37,152 nucleotides of DNA from contig JABHGV010000083.1 of NCBI GenBank assembly GCA_018671895.1, positions 1 to 37,152 of the forward strand. The letters run 5' to 3'. The position numbers were made by a program, and so were the translations under genes. This document shows positions 21,782-30,091 of this stretch, piece by piece. Origin of the DNA: Rhodospirillaceae bacterium. GTDB lineage: Bacteria; Pseudomonadota; Alphaproteobacteria; Rhodospirillales; JABHCV01. Numbering within the stretch: the stretch's first letter is position 1; each line of letters opens with the position of its first letter. The notes under the pieces were generated by a model. The model was not told where the DNA came from and searched no databases. It saw only the letters and a program-made list of their open reading frames with translations.

Positions 21782-22722
21782 GCCCGCTGAACATGCCCGG
21801 CCGCAACGGCCTGCTGGCCCTGATAGCCACCATCATGGTGTTGCCATTAATGCTGCCCAACGCGTTTTATTTCGACATCGTTATCCTGATCGGCCTTAAT
21901 TCCATCGTTTGCATTGGCCTGAACCTGCTGATTGGCTATGCCGGTCAGATCAGCCTGGGGCATGCCGGGTTCTTTGGTATCGGCGCATATTTTTCGGCCA
22001 TTCTAACCAGCACGTACGGCTGGCCTGCAACGGCGGCGATGGTGGTTGGCGCGGTTGTAGTTGGGTTGCTGTCGTTCATCATCGCCCGGCCTATTATGAA
22101 GCTGCAGGGTCACTATCTGGCCATGGGAACGCTCGGCCTAGGTGTCATCATCACCATCGTATTGACCCAGGAATCCGACCTGACCGGTGGGCCTGACGGC
22201 ATGCCGGTGCCCGGCTTTTCAATTTTCGGATGGGAACCCTACGGCGAGACTGTCTGGTACTGGATCATCGCGGCTGTACTGGTGGCGACGGTATGGCTGT
22301 CGCTCAATCTGATTGCCTCGCCCGTCGGTCGTGCCCTGCGTGCGGTGCACGGATCGGAAATCGCCGCTGAAACGCTGGGCGTCAACGTCGTTAAGTACAA
22401 AGTTCTGGTGTTCGTCCTGTCGGCCATCATCGCCAGTCTGGCGGGTAGCCTGTTTGCCCACTACACCGGATTCATTACGCCCGACACGTCCGGTTTCATT
22501 CATTCCATCCAACTGGTCACCATGGTCGTGTTGGGCGGCATGGCCTCGACCTTCGGCGCCGTCGCCGGGGCCGCCATCCTGACCATCCTGCCACAGTTGC
22601 TGACCGTCTTTCACGATTACGAACATCTGGTTTTCGGTGCTGTTCTGATCGGCACCATGATCTTCATGCGCCGTGGTCTGGTGCCGACGCTGGCCGACCT
22701 GTTTAACGGGAGGCAAAAATGA
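21778..22722 (+). CDS. livM: Branched-chain amino-acid-type ABC transporter permease LivM
   Basis: A 314-residue permease partner of LivH, with the family motifs GLNLLIGYAGQISLGHAGFF, GRALRAVHGSEIAAETLGVN (coupling region) and VVLGGMASTFGAVAGA. Overlaps livH at its start and livG at its end, each as ATGA, so translation is coupled. Confidence 0.93.
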   Translation: MSPLNMPGRNGLLALIATIMVLPLMLPNAFYFDIVILIGLNSIVCIGLNLLIGYAGQISLGHAGFFGIGAYFSAILTSTYGWPATAAMVVGAVVVGLLSFIIARPIMKLQGHYLAMGTLGLGVIITIVLTQESDLTGGPDGMPVPGFSIFGWEPYGETVWYWIIAAVLVATVWLSLNLIASPVGRALRAVHGSEIAAETLGVNVVKYKVLVFVLSAIIASLAGSLFAHYTGFITPDTSGFIHSIQLVTMVVLGGMASTFGAVAGAAILTILPQLLTVFHDYEHLVFGAVLIGTMIFMRRGLVPTLADLFNGRQK

Positions 22723-23489
22723 CATTGCTTCGCGTCGAAAACTTGAGCCGTTCATTCGGTGGCATCAAAGCCATCGACGACCTTAGCCTGACCATCAGGC
22801 CGGGGCCGATCCATTCGATCATCGGTCCCAACGGGGCCGGCAAGACGACCCTGTTCAATCTGATTTCGGGAATCTACAAGCCCGGTGGCGGGCGCATCGT
22901 GCTTGAGGATGCCGACATCACCGGCCATGCCATATGGCGGCTGGCCGAACTGGGGCTGGCAAGGACTTTCCAGAACCTGCAAATCTTCTTCAACATGTCA
23001 GCCATCGAAAACGTCATGGTCGGCATGCATCTGAAAAGCGACAGTCGCTTTATCACCTCGTTGTTCCGCACGCCGGGCATCGTTAAGGGCGATCAGGACA
23101 AACGCGAAGAGGCAATCCGACTGCTGGAGTTTGTCGATCTGGGCGATTATCTGGACGCCGATACCGACTCAATGCCCTATGGCGCCCTGAAGCGGCTCGA
23201 AATCGCCCGCGCCTTGGCGACCCAGCCCCGCATTATCATGCTTGATGAACCGGCGGCCGGGCTGAACCCTGCGGAAACAGTCGCCATCGACGGCCTGATA
23301 CAGAAAATTTCCGAAAACGGCATCACCGTCATTCTGGTCGAACACGACATGCGTCTGGTGATGGGAGTATCTGAGCACATCTTTGTGCTGGAAGGCGGCC
23401 GCATGCTGGCCGAGGGAACGGTTGCCGATATCCGAAATAACCCGGACGTTGTCGCCGCCTATCTGGGCGAAAGCGGGAGGGACCGCTGA
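22719..23489 (+). CDS. livG: ABC transporter ATP-binding protein LivG
   Basis: A 256-residue cytoplasmic ATPase. Walker A GPNGAGKTT (36-44), a LivG-type signature region MPYGALKRLEIARAL in place of LSGGQ, Walker B RIIMLDEPAAGLNP and H-loop VEHDM. Powers uptake through LivHM with LivF. Overlaps livM by 4 bases and livF by one base (TGATG). Confidence 0.93.
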   Translation: MTLLRVENLSRSFGGIKAIDDLSLTIRPGPIHSIIGPNGAGKTTLFNLISGIYKPGGGRIVLEDADITGHAIWRLAELGLARTFQNLQIFFNMSAIENVMVGMHLKSDSRFITSLFRTPGIVKGDQDKREEAIRLLEFVDLGDYLDADTDSMPYGALKRLEIARALATQPRIIMLDEPAAGLNPAETVAIDGLIQKISENGITVILVEHDMRLVMGVSEHIFVLEGGRMLAEGTVADIRNNPDVVAAYLGESGRDR

Positions 23490-24193
23490 TGCTGCTGGAC
23501 GTCAAGGGGCTGGATTGTCACTACGGTCGCATTCAGGCGATCAGCAACATCGACATCAATGTCGATGACGGCGAACTGGTCGCCCTGGTCGGAGCCAATG
23601 GCGCGGGCAAGACGACGCTTCTAAAGGCATTGTCCGGCATTCTTCCGGCCAGTACTGGCACGATCACCTTCAACGGCCACGACATCAGCCGTGTGTCATC
23701 TGACAAGCGGGTGCGGCTTGGCATTATTCAGGTGCCCGAAGGCCGACAGGTATTTGCCCCGATGACGGTCGAGGACAATCTTGTGGTCGGCGGCTATACC
23801 CGCAGCCAGACCGAAAGGGATGAGACGCTGGATCAGGTCTACGAGATGTTTCCGGTGCTCAAGGATCGTCGCCACAGCGCGGCGGGAACCCTGTCGGGCG
23901 GACAACAGCAAATGCTGGCGATCTCGCGCGCCCTGATGGCCAGGCCCCGGTTACTGTTTCTCGACGAACCGAGCATGGGACTGTCGCCGCTGTTGGTCGA
24001 CGAGGTCTTCGAGACCGTTCAGAAATTGCGCGACGGCGGCACCACCATCTTGCTGGTTGAACAGAACGCCTACATGGCGCTGGCTATCGCCGATCGCGGT
24101 TATGTACTGGAGGCCGGGTCCATCGTGCTGGCCGACAGCGGCGAGAAACTGATCGCCAACGACCGGGTCAAGCAAGCCTATCTGGGATTATGA
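23489..24193 (+). CDS. livF: ABC transporter ATP-binding protein LivF
   Basis: A 234-residue ATPase with Walker A GANGAGKTT (35-43), a canonical signature LSGGQQQMLAISRAL, Walker B LLFLDEPSMGLSP and VEQN in the H-loop position, as usual for LivF. Last gene of livJHMGF; its 3' end overlaps the convergent paaK gene by 6 bases, so both transcripts share a 3' region. Confidence 0.93.
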   Translation: MLLDVKGLDCHYGRIQAISNIDINVDDGELVALVGANGAGKTTLLKALSGILPASTGTITFNGHDISRVSSDKRVRLGIIQVPEGRQVFAPMTVEDNLVVGGYTRSQTERDETLDQVYEMFPVLKDRRHSAAGTLSGGQQQMLAISRALMARPRLLFLDEPSMGLSPLLVDEVFETVQKLRDGGTTILLVEQNAYMALAIADRGYVLEAGSIVLADSGEKLIANDRVKQAYLGL

Positions 24194-25504
24194 GGGTGCG
24201 CGTTTGTCGATGATCCGCTTGGCCTTGCCCATGGAGCGTTCGATCTCGCCGACCGACACCACATTGGTTTCCACCGATATGCCGATCAGCGACTTGATCT
24301 GAAACGACAGGTCCTTGGCCGCCGATTTCAGGAACGCATCATCGACGCCATTGGCATCCGGGCGATGTTCGACCCGTATGGTCAACTCGTCGAGACGCTT
24401 TTCCCGGCTAACCTCCAACACATAGTGCGGCGACAACCGCTCGTCCTTGAGGATGATTTCCTCGACCTGGGACGGGAAAATATTGATGCCACGAATAATC
24501 AGCATGTCATCAGAACGTCCCGTCACCTTTTCCATGCGCCGCATGGAACGCGCCGTTCCGGGCAGCAGCCGTGTCAGATCGCGGGTCCGGTAGCGGATAA
24601 TCGGAAATGCTTCCTTGCTCAGCGAGGTAAACACCAGTTCGCCCTGCTCGCCATCTTCGACGACCTCGCCGGTTTCCGGGTTGATGATTTCCGGATAAAA
24701 ATGATCTTCCCAGATGTGCAGGCCGTCTTTGCTTTCGATGCATTCACACGAAACGCCGGGACCGATAATTTCAGACAGGCCATACAGGTCGATGGCGTCC
24801 ATGTCGAAGCGCGCCTCGATTTCCTCGCGCATCGCCTGGGTCCACGGCTCGGCACCGTGCAAACCGACTCTCAATGATGTTGAGCGGGGATCAATGCCCT
24901 GGCGTTCGAACTCGTCGCCGATGGCCAACAGGTATGACGGCGTCACCATGATGACGTCCGGTTTGAAGTCCTGAATCAACTGCACCTGTTTTTCCGTCTG
25001 CCCGCCGGATAACGGAATCACCATGCAACCCAGCCGTTCGGCCCCGTAATGGGCGCCAAGACCGCCGGTGAACAATCCATAGCCATAGGCCACATGCACC
25101 TTGTCACCGGGGCGCCCGCCACCGGCGCGGATCGAACGCGCCATCAGGTCGGCCCACATATCAATGTCGTTCTTGGTATAGGCGACGACGGTCGGGTTGC
25201 CGGTGGTGCCGCTGGATGCATGCACCCGGGCAATTTTATTTTCCGGCACCGCAAACATGCCAAAGGGATAGCTCTGCCTAAGGTCATCTTTGACCGTAAA
25301 CGGGAATTTGGCGAGATCGGAAAGCTGCTTTAGGTCATCGGGATGGACACCGGCGGTATCAAAGGCTTTTTTATAATGCGAGACATTGTCATAAGCGTGA
25401 GCCAGCGACCATTTCAGGCGCTCAAGCTGCAAGGCGGCTATCTCGTCACGACTGGCGATCTCAATGGGATCCAGTTCATCCTTCGATGGTGCCGTGGCAC
25501 GCAT
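24188..25504 (-). CDS. paaK: Phenylacetate-CoA ligase
   Basis: A 438-residue cytoplasmic AMP-forming ligase that activates phenylacetate (or a related aryl acetate) with ATP and CoA. The adenylate motif HASSGTTGNPTVV is near residue 95, followed by GYGLFTGGLGAHYGAERLG, VGLHGAEPWTQAMR, DLYGLSEIIGPGVSCEC and RYRTRDLTRLLPG; the C-terminal swivel domain has RSDDMLIIRGINIFPSQVE and GKAKRIIDKR. Length and motifs match the PaaK family closely. GGGGGCG-type Shine-Dalgarno sequence precedes the ATG. With iorAB, which makes aryl-acetyl-CoA from arylpyruvates, it indicates an aryl-acetyl-CoA node; no ring-opening paa genes are in the window. Confidence 0.94.
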   Translation of the reverse strand: MRATAPSKDELDPIEIASRDEIAALQLERLKWSLAHAYDNVSHYKKAFDTAGVHPDDLKQLSDLAKFPFTVKDDLRQSYPFGMFAVPENKIARVHASSGTTGNPTVVAYTKNDIDMWADLMARSIRAGGGRPGDKVHVAYGYGLFTGGLGAHYGAERLGCMVIPLSGGQTEKQVQLIQDFKPDVIMVTPSYLLAIGDEFERQGIDPRSTSLRVGLHGAEPWTQAMREEIEARFDMDAIDLYGLSEIIGPGVSCECIESKDGLHIWEDHFYPEIINPETGEVVEDGEQGELVFTSLSKEAFPIIRYRTRDLTRLLPGTARSMRRMEKVTGRSDDMLIIRGINIFPSQVEEIILKDERLSPHYVLEVSREKRLDELTIRVEHRPDANGVDDAFLKSAAKDLSFQIKSLIGISVETNVVSVGEIERSMGKAKRIIDKRAPS

Positions 25505-25579
25505 ATCTCGCCCCCCTTATCCATTTTTTTATTGGGTATTTATATTGAAGCATCCGGCGGATCGCTTCAATGCCCGGAT

Positions 25580-26047
25580 TCAGGTTTTATCCAGACCCAG
25601 CTTGTCGTTCAGGCCAGGCACCGATTCCGCCTTTAACTGATACGAATTGCCGCGAAAGATCGCCACCGTATCGCCGTTCTCGTTGCTGACCGTCACGTCA
25701 TAGACGCCGGTTCGCCGTTTGCGGATTTTCTTTTCGGCGACCGCCGTCAGTTTTTCGCCAAGCGCCACCGCTTCGACAAAATCGATTGAACACGACAGGG
25801 CCAGCGTCGAGACGTTTCTGGAATTGCATGCATAGGCAAATGCCGTATCGGCAAGGGTAAACATGACGCCGCCGTGACAAATGCGGTGGGAATTCAGCAT
25901 GTCCTCGCGGACGACCATACTGACGCGGGCAGAATTGTTGTCGACTTCGTCAATAACAATGCCCAGCCCGCGGGCCGCACTATCAAGGGCATACATTTCC
26001 TCGGCAACGGTCCTGGCGATATCCCCATCGTTGTCGGCGTCACCCAT
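25580..26047 (-). CDS. paaI: PaaI-family hotdog-fold acyl-CoA thioesterase
   Basis: A 155-residue hotdog thioesterase. NSHRICHGGVMFTLADTAFA with a following ACNSR is the PaaI active-site pattern (HGG loop and the Asp in LADTAF). PaaI proteins hydrolyse stalled CoA esters in phenylacetate breakdown. It lies 75 bases upstream of paaK on the same strand, so they are probably cotranscribed. The substrate is inferred from family and neighbour. Confidence 0.9.
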   Translation of the reverse strand: MGDADNDGDIARTVAEEMYALDSAARGLGIVIDEVDNNSARVSMVVREDMLNSHRICHGGVMFTLADTAFAYACNSRNVSTLALSCSIDFVEAVALGEKLTAVAEKKIRKRRTGVYDVTVSNENGDTVAIFRGNSYQLKAESVPGLNDKLGLDKT

Positions 26048-26244
26048 TGTGTTCTCCCCGGCCCTTGTTGATCGTCCGCATCACCATAGCAAACAATCCG
26101 TATCAGACAAATGAGCACCCCGGACACGTGCGAAGGCCCCGTCGGAGCCACAGAGCCGACTGCCTCACAGGCAGCTCCGTATTCCAACGAGACCCTGCAC
26201 CCGGCGGCGCTCCTAGAAGCACCGCCAGATCCCGAGGACTCCCC
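26048..26244. other. Gene-free region with stable inverted repeats
   Basis: No open frame here looks real. Two hairpins are clear: TGCCT/AGGCA over CAC (about 26160-26172), enclosed by CGGAGC/GCTCCG, and GGCGGCGCT (26203-26211) with AGCACCGCC (26218-26226). On the minus strand the second has a full 9-bp stem with one G-U. It could end transcription of the gene at 26245 or belong to a small structured RNA; no known RNA family is recognised. Confidence 0.35.
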
Positions 26245-26484
26245 CTATTCACATTTTTGGCGCACATACTTATTCAGTTTGTCCATGTCCCGTTCGATGT
26301 TTTTCACGGCGGCATTGTTATGTTCTTTCTTGGCATGCTCGAGATACCTGAACAATTCCTCGCGCTTATGATCGAACTCTTTAATTTCCTCTGGCGAACA
26401 TTTGCTGGCAAACGCCGGGGATGCGGGAACGGAAAGGGCCAACAAAGCGGCGGCGGCAGATGCCAATACGATTTTCTTGAACAT
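26245..26484 (-). CDS. Small secreted two-cysteine helical protein (DUF1090-like)
   Basis: 79 residues: a signal peptide (1-26, ending SPAFA) and a short mature part of charged helices between Cys29 and Cys78. The pattern Cys, helix, AKKEHNNAAVKNIERD, helix, Cys resembles the DUF1090 family of small periplasmic proteins, with the cysteines placed to close a helical hairpin. Start at 26484 rests on AAGGAT upstream and the signal peptide; the longer open frame has no coding character. Function unknown. Confidence 0.65.
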   Translation of the reverse strand: MFKKIVLASAAAALLALSVPASPAFASKCSPEEIKEFDHKREELFRYLEHAKKEHNNAAVKNIERDMDKLNKYVRQKCE

Positions 26485-26668
26485 GGTAAATATCCTTTTT
26501 TGTTTGTCTGCGTTACGGCCCCCAATGGCACCGTTTGAATTGCGATGATCCCTTTGTAGACCCAGCCGCAGCAAAAAAGGTTTCCCAGATGTTTCTGGAC
26601 AAAAAAACTTCAAAAAGGTGTTGATTATGGGAGCATCAGGCCGGGGCGGCCGTTTGGTAGGCGCTTCG

Positions 26669-27409
26669 TTACAAAGATCTCAGCGCTTCGTCCAGGGCCG
26701 GTTGTAGCCCAGAGCTATAAGACTTGGCATCATCCAGACGGCCTTCCATGCAGGCAATTTCCATGGCCTTGCCAAGTTCTGCAAGACGCCTCAATCCCAG
26801 CACGGCGGCGCTGCTTTTAAGGTCATGGGCATAACGTATCATCGCTTTCTGGTCATCGCCTTCGGCAGCCTTGATAAAGCCTGAAATACATTCCGGGCCG
26901 ATACGTTTGAAATCATCAATCAGTTTGACAAGCATTTCCTTGCCGTAATCATCGACCAGCTTGTCGATAAAGGTCTCATCAAGGACCGGAAGCATGGACG
27001 AACTTGCTGACGGGGCCGCACCGATCAAGTCGGCGGTTGCTTCTTGCAATACCGCCGCCAGAACAGGCTTGTGAAGAAAGCGACGAGCCCCAGCGGCCAG
27101 ACATTGACCCTCGACCCCCGCATCTTCACTGCCCGATACAATAACGACCGGAATATCCCTGAATTTTTCGTCGGCTTGTAGCATCGCCAGAACATCCAGT
27201 CCGCTGACGCCATCCATGATCATGTCAAGAAAGACAAGACCGACCGGACTGGTCTTGATGATGTCGAGAGCCTGTTGCCCGGATTCGGCAAGCACCACCG
27301 TGTAACCGTCTTTTTCCAGACGGTGCTGGATGACCTTGCGTGACATTACGTTGTCATCGACAACCAGAATGTCGGGCGTTGCTTTCGTCGATACAGGCTT
27401 TTCCGTCAT
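26669..27409 (-). CDS. Receiver-Hpt phosphotransfer protein
   Basis: 246 residues: receiver domain (acidic pocket Asp18/Asp19, acceptor Asp62 in LVFLDMIMDG, Lys114 in LHKPV), a short linker, then a histidine phosphotransfer domain with His195 in RYAHDLKSSAAVLG. It lacks an output domain, so it relays phosphate between a kinase and another regulator. It overlaps the OmpR-type gene by 4 bases (ATGA) and is translated with it. A hairpin (26585-26598) followed on the minus strand by a T run is a weak candidate terminator past its end. Confidence 0.88.
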   Translation of the reverse strand: MTEKPVSTKATPDILVVDDNVMSRKVIQHRLEKDGYTVVLAESGQQALDIIKTSPVGLVFLDMIMDGVSGLDVLAMLQADEKFRDIPVVIVSGSEDAGVEGQCLAAGARRFLHKPVLAAVLQEATADLIGAAPSASSSMLPVLDETFIDKLVDDYGKEMLVKLIDDFKRIGPECISGFIKAAEGDDQKAMIRYAHDLKSSAAVLGLRRLAELGKAMEIACMEGRLDDAKSYSSGLQPALDEALRSL

Positions 27410-28113
27410 TGGTTTGTCTGTACGTCCCAGCCGCCCTTGTAGCCGACCGTCGGCACGGTTTGAATGGCGTCCTTGTCGAGCTTCTTGCGCACCCGGCTGA
27501 TCAGGATATCGACGGCGCGAAACGACATCGGTCCTTCGCCGGACGATATGGCATCGACCAGGTCTTCGCGGCTCAGCACCCGGCCTTCGGCCTGGGCCAG
27601 CACCCAGATCAGTGAAAACTCGGCCGGGGTCAAATCAATTTCATCGCCGTTTTCACGGGTGGCCGCATGTCGTGCATGGTCCAGTTCAACCGGCCCGAAT
27701 TGCAGACGTCCCCGGGATTTCTCCGCCCCGTCGCCACGACGAATGGCGGCCTGGACACGCATCAGCAATTCACGGGAATCGACAGGCTTGGTGACGTAAT
27801 CGTCGGCACCCAGTTCGAAACAAGCAATCTTGTCGTCGATGCCTTCACGGCCCGTCAGCACGATAATCGGCACGTTCGATCGCGCCCGCATCTTGCGGAC
27901 CAGCACAATACCGTCTTCATCGGGCAGGGTCAGATCGACGATCAAACAATCGTGAGAGTCGGAATCGGCCTGGTTGAGGAACTCGGCCCCGGTTTCCGTC
28001 ACCGTTACCTCATATCCTTCCTTCGCCAAATCCGCTTTGATCATCCGGGCGAACATGGCGTTGTCTTCAACAACAAGTATTTTTTCAGCAGTCAAGTTCC
28101 GCCCCCGGCTCAT
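27406..28113 (-). CDS. OmpR/PhoB-family response regulator
   Basis: About 235 residues: receiver domain (Glu16/Asp17, acceptor Asp60 in CLIVDLTLPDEDG, Lys in YVTKPVD) and a C-terminal winged-helix DNA-binding domain (LTPAEFSLIWVLAQAEGRVLSREDLVDAI, then FRAVDILISRVRKKLD and VGYKGGW). A phosphorylation-controlled transcription factor. The start at 28113 lies 5 bases after the radical SAM stop, with AAGGA overlapping that stop; starts at 28137 (ATG) or 28095 (TTG) are possible. Probably in one operon with the radical SAM gene and the REC-Hpt gene. Confidence 0.9.
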   Translation of the reverse strand: MSRGRNLTAEKILVVEDNAMFARMIKADLAKEGYEVTVTETGAEFLNQADSDSHDCLIVDLTLPDEDGIVLVRKMRARSNVPIIVLTGREGIDDKIACFELGADDYVTKPVDSRELLMRVQAAIRRGDGAEKSRGRLQFGPVELDHARHAATRENGDEIDLTPAEFSLIWVLAQAEGRVLSREDLVDAISSGEGPMSFRAVDILISRVRKKLDKDAIQTVPTVGYKGGWDVQTNQ

Positions 28114-28118
28114 TGTCC

Positions 28119-29919
28119 TTATGCAGCAGTAACCCATACTGTTTTGACACGATTGATCTTGTTGACATCCTTGACGCTGAAAACGCCTTGGTCAACCAAC
28201 TGTCGTGCATCTTCAAATTCCGTGCTGCTGCCTGGGGCCAGCTTACCCTCTCCGACCGCCTTGTAATAATCGATTCCAAGGCGAATGTCATCGGCCAGAT
28301 CAACGGCGTTGTTAGCCTGCATTACTTCAAACATTGTTTCGTAACACAGAACTGCATTTTCCGGCTGGGTCAAAATGTTCATCACAGAACGCCGCGCCAG
28401 ATTCTGGGCTTCAATGGTGAAGTCGAGTTTAACTTCACTCACCGGATCGATTTTTTTGCTAAGGCGTTCAACCCAGTCTTCAATGACATCGATGTGACCA
28501 AGGCCATTGCGGGAACATAGTTCATAAAGCGCATCACGAATGGCGGGAAAATAAAGTGCCGCCATTACCCACAGCACCAGATCCTCGGCCTTGCGAATTT
28601 CATCCGGTGGGAAGCTTTCATTGGCACGCACCATATAGGGCGGTTGGTCATCATAGACAAAACCCAGTTGATCACGTTGATCAAAGAAACGGGTTCCCGG
28701 CAGCAGCAGTAATGGCGAGAAGTGAACCTTCCCAGGCCTGAGCCCAAGCACAAAATCGGTTGATGCGCGGAATCCGGCATAGTCGTCGCCGGGCAGCCCA
28801 TAGATTAAATCGAAACTGATTTCAGCATCTGGAATGTAGTCACGCAGCAAGTCGACCTTGTGCAGATACTTTTCCGGCTCGCCGCCGCCAGGCCGCTTCA
28901 AAAGATCCAGTGCCTTGGGGTTGGTGGTCTGAATGCCGAAATGCCACTGATTGTGATACAGGTTGACCTTCGACAATGACTCGCACATGGCTTCGTCCAT
29001 CACATGCACATCCAGCGTGAAGATGGTCGGGATTTTATACTTGGCCTTTGCGATGTGGTCGCAGATTACATGCGCCCGTTTCTTGGTATAGAACAGGCAA
29101 GCATCGGTAAATATCACGGCGCGAACATTCGGGTTGTTATAGATGGTGTCGATGTCGCGGCACAACTGATCCAGGTCAAACTTGTAAATGGCCGATTCTT
29201 CCGGACCCCAGATGCAATAGCCGCACGAGAACGGACAGCCGCGAAATGTTTCGATGAATACCGTATGCTTGTTCCCGTCGTTCAGGTCGAGCACACCGGT
29301 TTCATATATCGACGGAATTTGACTGACGTCTTCCTTGACCTCGCCTTGTGTATGCACAAGGGCACCGTCTTCATCGCGGAAACTGATTTGCGGAATTTCC
29401 CGCAAGGCCGCAGGACTGAAATCGCCCTTTAACAATTGTTTGAAACGAATTTCACCGCCATTGCCGCGAACCACGATATCGACGTCCGGGTGTTCCGACA
29501 TCACTTCGTCGGGCGTGTAGGTGACCAGCGGTCCGCCAAAGACAGTACGCACGTTTGGAAACTGTTCGCGAACACGTTTCAGGCTGTCAGCAACCTGATC
29601 GTAATTCCACATGTAAACGGAATAGGCTGTCAGCAACCTGATCGTAATTCCACATGTAAACGGAATAGGCCAGAACATCGGGCTCGGCAGCGACAATGCG
29701 CGCCGCGATGTCCTCGATACCTTCAGTTGTCTGGATGTCGATTATTTCAATGTCGTACTTCGCAACAACTTCTGAGTCAGCATCGGCAACCGCTTTCAGA
29801 AACGATGGTGCCAACAGGCGCGCAACGACATCGTCCTCGGCAGCCGGATAGATTCCGGGCATGTATATTCCGACGATAACGACTTTGGACTTGGTCTTTT
29901 GTCGCGAAACAAAATTCAT
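28119..29919 (-). pseudogene. B12-binding-domain radical SAM protein, frameshifted by a 43-bp duplication
   Basis: Two minus-strand frames (29919-29587 and the frame ending at 28119) are the two parts of one gene. The first starts MNFVSRQ and has the N-terminal cobalamin-binding domain (KVVIVGIYMPGIYPAAED to DVLAYSVYMWN). The second has the rest of that domain (VRTVFGGPLVTYTPDEV), the radical SAM domain with CPFSCGYC (CxxxCxxC, binding 4Fe-4S and SAM), and a C-terminal extension. Both carry AYSVYMWNYDQVADSL, because a 43-bp block is repeated at 29581-29666. Removing one copy gives one frame of 586 codons including stop, so the ancestral protein had 585 residues. As it stands the product is cut short. 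Substrate of the intact enzyme is unknown. AAGAAGG precedes the ATG at 29919. Confidence 0.88.
29581..29666. repeat. Exact 43-bp tandem duplication
   Basis: Bases 29581-29623 and 29624-29666 are identical, with the first bases of a third unit (aggc) following. 43 is not a multiple of 3, so the duplication shifts the frame of the radical SAM gene. The perfect identity means it is recent, or an assembly error. Confidence 0.95.
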
Positions 29920-30091
29920 CTGGCCTTCTTTCTAAAAGCACTATCCAGCTTGCGCGATTCTACGCCACAAGAACATCTGTATTGATGAAATAGAATTATG
30001 AAGGCTACCCCTGCTTTCCGTCAAGGTGGGGGTAAGGCAAAATTGGCATTCCTATAAATTGAAATCACACGATAAATCCATCCCAATGCGA

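Noticed and set aside
24365-24877. A 170-residue plus-strand frame antisense to paaK.
   Set aside because: It has no domain and no ribosome site; paaK is firmly conserved on the other strand.
26048-26244. Reading the hairpin-rich gap as 6S RNA or the signal recognition particle RNA.
   Set aside because: The conserved SRP tetraloop region is absent, and the pairing does not form the long closed stem and central bubble of 6S RNA as far as I can see.
28119-29696. Treating the longer frame as an intact radical SAM gene starting at its own ATG (29696).
   Set aside because: Its first about 26 residues come from the out-of-frame duplicated copy; the true N-terminal B12 domain is in the other frame, starting at 29919.
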